A stretch of DNA of 34,372 nt from Candidatus Rokuibacteriota bacterium (lineage in GTDB: Bacteria; Methylomirabilota; Methylomirabilia; Rokubacteriales; CSP1-6): NCBI GenBank assembly GCA_005887895.1, contig VBPC01000275.1:1-34372 (forward strand), in the 5' to 3' direction. The notes under the pieces were generated by a model. The model saw only the letters and a list, made by a program, of their open reading frames with translations. It had not been told where the DNA came from and ran no database searches. Each line of letters opens with the position of its first letter. The first letter of the stretch is position 1. Positions 30,751 through 34,372 of this stretch are shown here, in pieces. Made by a program: the position numbers and the translations under genes.

Positions 30751-31698
30751 ATGCGGTTGCCCGACCATGTCACGATCTGTGAGGTGGGGACCCGCGACGG
30801 GTTCCAGATCGAGCCGGAGTTCATCCCGACCGAGCAGAAGGTGGAGGTCGTCGACCGGCTGAGCGAGGCCGGGGTCCCCCGCATCGAGGTGACCTCGTTC
30901 GTCCATCCGAAGGCGGTCCCGCAGCTGCGCGACGCCGAGGCGGTCATGGCCGCCATCCGCCGGCGGCCGGGCACGCGCTACGCCGCGCTGGTGCCCAACG
31001 ACAAGGGCGCCGCGCGGGCCGTCGACGCCGGCGTCGACGCGATCCACACGGTCGTGTCGGCCAGCGAGAGCCACAACCTGGCCAACGTCAACATGACGAT
31101 CGCCGAGTCGATCGAGAAGCTGCGCGCGGTGGCGCAGATCGCCGGTCGCGCCGGGGTGCCCGTGCAGTGCGGCGTGTCCACGTCGTTCGGCTGTCCGTTC
31201 GAGGGCGAGGTGCCGGTCGCCCAGCTCGAGAGCGTGGTGGCGCGGCTGGTCGATCTCGGCGCTCGCGGCATCGGCCTGGCCGACACGACCGGCATGGCGA
31301 ATCCGCGGCAGGTGAGCGACGTGCTCGAGCGACTCCTTCCGCGCTTTCCCGGGATCGAGTGGACGCTCCACACGCACGACACGCGGGCGATGGCGATCCC
31401 CAACATCCTCACCGCCCTGGCCTGCGGCGTGACGAACTTCGACGCCTCGATCGGAGGCCTGGGCGGCTGCCCGTTCGCGCCCGGCGCCTCCGGCAACGTC
31501 TGCAGCGAGGATCTCGTGCACTGCCTGCACGCGATGGGCGTGCAGACCGGCATCGATCTCACGAAGCTCATCGCCGTTTCCCGGCGCGTCGAGCAGATCA
31601 TCGGCCGTGCCTTACCGGGCCAGGTCATGAAGGCCGGGCCGTCCACGCGCCGCTACCCGGTGCCGGATACGGTGGCGAGTCGCCTGCAGGCTGGTTGA
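30751..31698 (+). CDS. Hydroxymethylglutaryl-CoA lyase-like enzyme
   Basis: TIM-barrel lyase of the HMGL family, 315 residues, which cleaves 3-hydroxy-3-methylglutaryl-CoA or similar tertiary hydroxyacyl-CoA into acetyl-CoA and a keto acid. The catalytic Arg/Asp motif is EVGTRDGFQ at the N-terminus, the metal His pair is LHTHDTRAMA, and the active-site Cys is in IGGLGGCPFAPGASGNV. ATG 30751 is chosen over the upstream GTG 30727 because of the ribosome-binding site GGGAGG and because family proteins begin just before this point. In leucine breakdown it would follow CoA hydratase steps; citramalyl-CoA or 4-hydroxy analogues are alternatives. Confidence 0.88.
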   Translation: MRLPDHVTICEVGTRDGFQIEPEFIPTEQKVEVVDRLSEAGVPRIEVTSFVHPKAVPQLRDAEAVMAAIRRRPGTRYAALVPNDKGAARAVDAGVDAIHTVVSASESHNLANVNMTIAESIEKLRAVAQIAGRAGVPVQCGVSTSFGCPFEGEVPVAQLESVVARLVDLGARGIGLADTTGMANPRQVSDVLERLLPRFPGIEWTLHTHDTRAMAIPNILTALACGVTNFDASIGGLGGCPFAPGASGNVCSEDLVHCLHAMGVQTGIDLTKLIAVSRRVEQIIGRALPGQVMKAGPSTRRYPVPDTVASRLQAG

Positions 31699-31704
31699 CG
31701 AACG

Positions 31705-31810
31705 TGTCGGAGCCGCGTGGGCCGAACGGTCGACCGCACCTGTCGGAGCCACCCTCTTCTATAACAGGCCACCCACGCCTCGACCCGTGTAAGCGCCGTC
31801 GCTACCCATG
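31705..31810 (+). repeat. Copy B of the 55-nt pre-start element, with a TGTCGGAGCC direct repeat
   Basis: TGTCGGAGCC occurs at 31705-31714 and again at 31741-31750. Bases 31756-31810 are the counterpart of 6488-6542. TATAAC (31760-31765) could be a -10 box. The hairpin is GTA-A-GCG (31789-31795) with CGCTAC (31800-31805), loop CCGT, ending two bases before ATG 31808. No ribosome-binding site is present in this 109-base gap. Confidence 0.72.
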
Positions 31811-32368
31811 ACCAAGAAGGCACAGCGGATGCTGGCCACGATGGATCGGGCGACCGGGCTCTGGCACATCCCCAACGTGGGGCGGGCCAAGGGCCGCGTG
31901 ATCCGCCGCCTGATCGACCGTCACCGGCCCACGCGCGCCCTGGAGATCGGCTCGCTGCTCGGCTACTCCGCCATCCTCATCGCCGGCGCGCTGCCGGCCG
32001 GCGGCCGCCTGACGTGCCTCGAGGCCAACGACTACCTCGCCAAGTTCGTCAAGGCCAACGTGACGGAGGCCGGCCTCGGCGGCCGCGTGCGGGTGGTGGT
32101 GGGCGACGCGCTCCGCGCGATTCCGCTCCTGTCCGGGCGCTTCGACTTCGTCTTCATCGACGCGCGCAAGGAGGACTACCTCGACTACCTGCGCCAGCTC
32201 GAGCCCAAGCTCACCGCCGACGCCGTCGTCGTCGCCGACAACACCGGCGTCTTCCGCCGCGACGTGAGCAACTACCTCGAGTACGTGCGCGACCCGAGCG
32301 GTCCCTGGCAGTCGCGCGAGCACGAGTTCGACGACGACGCCATGGAAGTGAGCATCCGGAGGACCTAG
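31808..32368 (+). CDS. SAM-dependent O-methyltransferase (COMT-like family)
   Basis: Class I methyltransferase of 186 residues. The SAM-binding motif is ALEIGSLLGYSAILIAGAL, the acidic ribose-binding residue follows in LTCLEANDY, and later motifs are VVVGDALRAIPLL, FDFVFIDARKEDYLDYL and AVVVADNTGVF. This pattern matches the metal-dependent O-methyltransferase family 3. It is short for that family (about 210-220), with little N-terminal extension. The ATG lies two bases after the conserved hairpin and lacks a ribosome-binding site. Its stop overlaps the start of the LLM gene (TAGTG), so the two are coupled. The substrate is unknown. Confidence 0.85.
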   Translation: MTKKAQRMLATMDRATGLWHIPNVGRAKGRVIRRLIDRHRPTRALEIGSLLGYSAILIAGALPAGGRLTCLEANDYLAKFVKANVTEAGLGGRVRVVVGDALRAIPLLSGRFDFVFIDARKEDYLDYLRQLEPKLTADAVVVADNTGVFRRDVSNYLEYVRDPSGPWQSREHEFDDDAMEVSIRRT

Positions 32369-33318
32369 TGCGCCTCAGCGCGTTCATCTCGCCGGGCGGA
32401 GATCTGAAGGCGGCGGTGGAGCTCGTCCGCCGCGCCGAGACGCTGCACTACGAGAGCGTGTGGGTGACGCACGGGCTCGGCCGCGACTCCTTCCTCGTGC
32501 TGGCCGCTTACGGCGCCGCCACCACGCGGCTCGGCCTCGGCAACGGCGTGGTGCCGATCTACCCGCGCCACCCGGTGGCCATGGCCCAGGCGGCGCTCAC
32601 GCTGTCGGAGCTCAGCGGCGGCCGCTTCCGGCTCGGCATCGGCGTCAGCCACCGCGCCTCCATGGAGACCATGCTCGGCCTCGCGGTCGTCGAGCCGCTG
32701 GCCGTCATGCGCGAGTACGTCGCCGTCCTGCGCGGCGCGCTCGGCGCCGGCGTGGACTTCAGCGGCAAGTACTACCGCGTGCAGTGGAGCCTGGCGCTGC
32801 CGACGCGGCCGCCGGCGCCGCCGATCCATCTCGCCGCGCTCGGCCCGAAGATGTGCGAGCTGGCCGGCGAGATCGCCGACGGCGTCATCCTGTGGCTCAC
32901 CTCGCCGGACTACGTGCGCGACGTGGCGCGGCCGGCCCTCGAGCGTGGACGGCGGCGCGCCGGCAAGACGCTGGAGGGCTTCGAGATCGTCGCCGCGGTG
33001 CCGCTGGCGGTGACCGACGATCGCGCGGGCGCGCTGGCGTCGTTCCGCACCGAGCTGGTGCGCTACGTGACGCTGCCGTTCTACCGCGCGATGATGGAGG
33101 CCAGCGGTCTCGGCGAGGCGCTCCGTGCCTACGATCGCGACGGCGCCGTTCCCGAGGCGCTGGCGCTCGCCCTCGGCGGCATCGGCAACGCCGACACCGC
33201 GCGCGCCTTCCTCGAGGCGTACCGGCGCGCGGGGGTGACGCTCCCGGCCGTGCGTCCCATCACGTTCCCCGACGCGCCCTGGTATCGCCGCACGCTGGAG
33301 GAAGCGGCCGGCTGGTGA
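32368..33318 (+). CDS. LLM-class flavin/F420-dependent oxidoreductase
   Basis: Luciferase-like monooxygenase-fold protein of 316 residues from GTG 32368, which overlaps the methyltransferase stop and has CGGAGGA upstream. Family features are LVRRAETLHYESVWVTHGLGRDSF, RLGLGNGVVPIYPRHPVAMAQAALTLSELSGGRFRLGIGVSH, and APPIHLAALGPKMCELAGEIADGVILWLTSP. The latter two resemble the F420-dependent branch. Such enzymes oxidise or reduce alcohols, imines or sulphonates using FMN or F420; neither cofactor nor substrate can be fixed here. Confidence 0.87.
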   Translation: MRLSAFISPGGDLKAAVELVRRAETLHYESVWVTHGLGRDSFLVLAAYGAATTRLGLGNGVVPIYPRHPVAMAQAALTLSELSGGRFRLGIGVSHRASMETMLGLAVVEPLAVMREYVAVLRGALGAGVDFSGKYYRVQWSLALPTRPPAPPIHLAALGPKMCELAGEIADGVILWLTSPDYVRDVARPALERGRRRAGKTLEGFEIVAAVPLAVTDDRAGALASFRTELVRYVTLPFYRAMMEASGLGEALRAYDRDGAVPEALALALGGIGNADTARAFLEAYRRAGVTLPAVRPITFPDAPWYRRTLEEAAGW

Positions 33319-33410
33319 CGGTCGCGCGTCGGGGCGCGACCCGTCGCGAATAGCGGCAAGCCCGGGCGCGTCCAACGCCCCGTCGGTACGTCTCACCCAG
33401 GAGGACGGGG

Positions 33411-33794
33411 ATGCGATTCGCTCCGGCACTTGCCCTCATCGCGGTGATCGCCGCCGTGCCACCGGCCGCTCGCGCCGCCGACGTCCGCGCCGCCTTCCCC
33501 ATCTCCAGGGACCGTCCGGCGGTGACACCGCGTCCCGCGAACCACGACGACCGGCGACATCCGGAGCGGACGATCGTGATCGTTCCCCAGGTCGTCTTCG
33601 TCTCTCCGGGGCGCTGCTGGCAGTCCGGCTACTGGAGCTATCAGTGGGTGCCGCAATCCTACTCGTACAGCACGTGGGTGCCCGGCATCTGGTCACCCGA
33701 CGGGTATTGGATCGCCGCCCACTACGAGCCCGGCTGGTACGACGGCGGCTACTATCAGCCGCTGTGGATGGAGGGCTACTGGACGAGTTGCTAA
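33411..33794 (+). CDS. Small secreted Tyr/Trp-rich protein
   Basis: A 127-residue protein with a signal peptide (MRFAPALALIAVIAAVPPAARAA) and ribosome-binding site AGGAGG seven bases before ATG. After a basic linker and a hydrophobic strand (TIVIVPQVVFVSPG) the last 60 residues are rich in Tyr, Trp and Gly in a loose repeat of the form Y-x-x-x-W-x-x-G-x-W: SGYWSYQWVPQSY, STWVPGIWSPDGYW, YEPGWYDGGYYQPLW, EGYW. Similar motifs occur in small envelope or surface proteins (YXWGXW type). Two Cys (CWQSGYW and the final residue) could form a disulphide. A double-hairpin repeat begins immediately after the stop codon. The function is unknown. Confidence 0.78.
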   Translation: MRFAPALALIAVIAAVPPAARAADVRAAFPISRDRPAVTPRPANHDDRRHPERTIVIVPQVVFVSPGRCWQSGYWSYQWVPQSYSYSTWVPGIWSPDGYWIAAHYEPGWYDGGYYQPLWMEGYWTSC

Positions 33795-33872
33795 TGGGGG
33801 CCCCGAGATGGCCCCCCAACCCCCCGACGCTTGGGCCGCCCCGGCGGAGCCGTGACGGCCCTCGTCAACCCG
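33795..33872. repeat. Fourth copy of the double-hairpin repeat
   Basis: Starts at the base after TAA 33792-33794. It matches the cluster at 19339-19541, with hairpin I GGGGGCC/GGCCCCC and hairpin II GGGCCG/CGGCCC, and ends in CCCTCGTCAACCCG. Its position right after a stop codon repeats the arrangement at 19339 and suggests a 3'-end role such as termination or mRNA protection. Confidence 0.78.
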
Positions 33873-33885
33873 AGGCGCCTCTAGC

Positions 33886-33916
33886 CTGACAGTGCGCGGG
33901 CGCCGCCTGCCATAAT
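33886..33916 (+). promoter_or_regulatory. Promoter of the peptide-type ABC permease
   Basis: CTGACA (33886-33891) matches five of six bases of the -35 consensus and CATAAT (33911-33916), preceded by TG in TGCCATAAT, is an extended -10 box. The spacer is 19 nt. The start codon at 33927 is ten bases past the -10 box, so the transcript would have almost no leader. Confidence 0.45.
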
Positions 33917-33926
33917 AGCGGCCCTC

Positions 33927-34372
33927 ATGCGCCGCTATGTCGCCGCCCGCCTGGCGCAGTCCGCGCTCGTCGTCCTCCTCTCGCTCAGCGCCGTCTTCGG
34001 CATGGTGCGACTCGGCGGCGACCCCGTCCTGCTCTTCCTGCCGATGGACATCCAGGCCAAGGACGTGAACGAGTTCCGCCAGCGCCTGGGCTTCAACGAT
34101 CCGCTGGCCGTGCAGTATGCGCGCTTCATGGCCGGCGCGCTGCACGGCGACTTCGGCGAGTCGCTGCGGTATCGGCGCGACGCGCTCGGCCTCGTGCTCG
34201 AGCGGCTGCCGGCCACCCTGCTGCTGGCGGGGACGTCGATCGCGCTCACGCTGCTGATCGCGATCCCGCTGGGCCTGGTGACCGCCGTGCGGCGCGACAC
34301 GCTGGTGGACCACGTCGGCACGGTCGCGATGGTGCTCGGTCAGGCGATCCCGGGCTTCTGGCTCGGCCTCAT
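33927..34372 (+). CDS. DppB-type peptide ABC transporter permease, N-terminal part (3' end outside window)
   Basis: The open frame runs off the end of the window (148 codons visible). The start MRRYVAARLAQSALVVLLSLSAVFGMVRLGGDP is the typical first membrane helix of DppB/OppB/GsiC permeases. It is followed by the family pattern LGFNDPLAVQYARFMAGALHGDFGESLRYRRD and helices LLLAGTSIALTLLIAIPLGLV and GTVAMVLGQAIPGFWLGL. It forms half of the membrane channel for import of di- or oligopeptides, nickel or similar ligands. No ribosome-binding site is seen before ATG 33927, consistent with the very short leader predicted from the promoter. The rest of the transporter should lie beyond the window. Confidence 0.85.
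   Translation, partial: MRRYVAARLAQSALVVLLSLSAVFGMVRLGGDPVLLFLPMDIQAKDVNEFRQRLGFNDPLAVQYARFMAGALHGDFGESLRYRRDALGLVLERLPATLLLAGTSIALTLLIAIPLGLVTAVRRDTLVDHVGTVAMVLGQAIPGFWLGL

Noticed and set aside
1..34372. tRNA or rRNA genes
   Set aside because: No cloverleaf, GTTCGA-type arm in proper context or rRNA-like sequence was recognised by eye; a tRNAscan or Infernal run would be decisive.

Overview
The window is about 34 kb of very GC-rich bacterial DNA, tightly packed, with many ATGA, GTGA and TTGA stop/start overlaps and frequent GTG or TTG starts. The gene mix is methylcitrate-cycle enzymes, CoA-ester catabolism, branched-chain amino-acid (Liv) and peptide ABC transport, creatininase, LLM oxidoreductase and large fused signalling proteins. 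This resembles uncultured soil or subsurface lineages such as Candidatus Rokubacteria/Methylomirabilota, but that placement is an inference from style and content, since no rRNA or tRNA gene was found. No phage, transposase or CRISPR array was seen.

Layout. (1) 1-7298, plus strand: a truncated citrate/2-methylcitrate synthase, an aconitase-family dehydratase, a PrpF-type isomerase and an unknown 181-residue protein form a probable 2-methylcitrate operon. It continues into an acyltransferase and a creatininase-family hydrolase, followed by an enoyl-CoA hydratase-like gene. (2) 7295-9571, minus strand: a four-domain MBL-REC-cNMP-GGDEF protein. (3) 9703-16445, plus strand: a five-gene Liv transporter, a short MetE-like protein and two consecutive genes that each contain an in-frame TGA at the exact catalytic position of a thiol oxidoreductase. 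These two are read here as selenoproteins: a secreted peroxiredoxin and a TlpA-like thioredoxin with a U-x-x-C motif. (4) 16446-23335: two-component signalling, with a hybrid histidine kinase (+), a two-receiver regulator, a LuxR-type regulator and a broken GAF/PAS kinase (-). (5) 23408-26935, plus strand: CoA-transferase, enoyl-CoA hydratase, acyl-CoA dehydrogenase and a broken MaoC gene, a fatty or organic acid CoA catabolic operon. (6) 26951-30656, minus strand: Dps and a giant class III cyclase/AAA ATPase. (7) 30751-34372, plus strand: HMG-CoA lyase-like, O-methyltransferase, LLM oxidoreductase, a small secreted protein and the start of a peptide-type ABC permease.

The most interesting signals are these. 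First, the tandem selenoprotein pair: each UGA is followed 16 nt later by the apical loop of a possible bacterial SECIS hairpin, and the peroxiredoxin has no cysteine at all. Second, a 55-nt element about 82% identical in front of two unrelated genes, with a bulged hairpin ending two bases before each ATG. Third, an 81-nt double-hairpin repeat placed directly after stop codons. Fourth, three genes (aconitase, histidine kinase, MaoC) that each lack an internal block of roughly 30-40 codons; in the aconitase the loss removes the CxxC pair that normally binds the iron-sulphur cluster. The last pattern may be genuine decay or an assembly fault.
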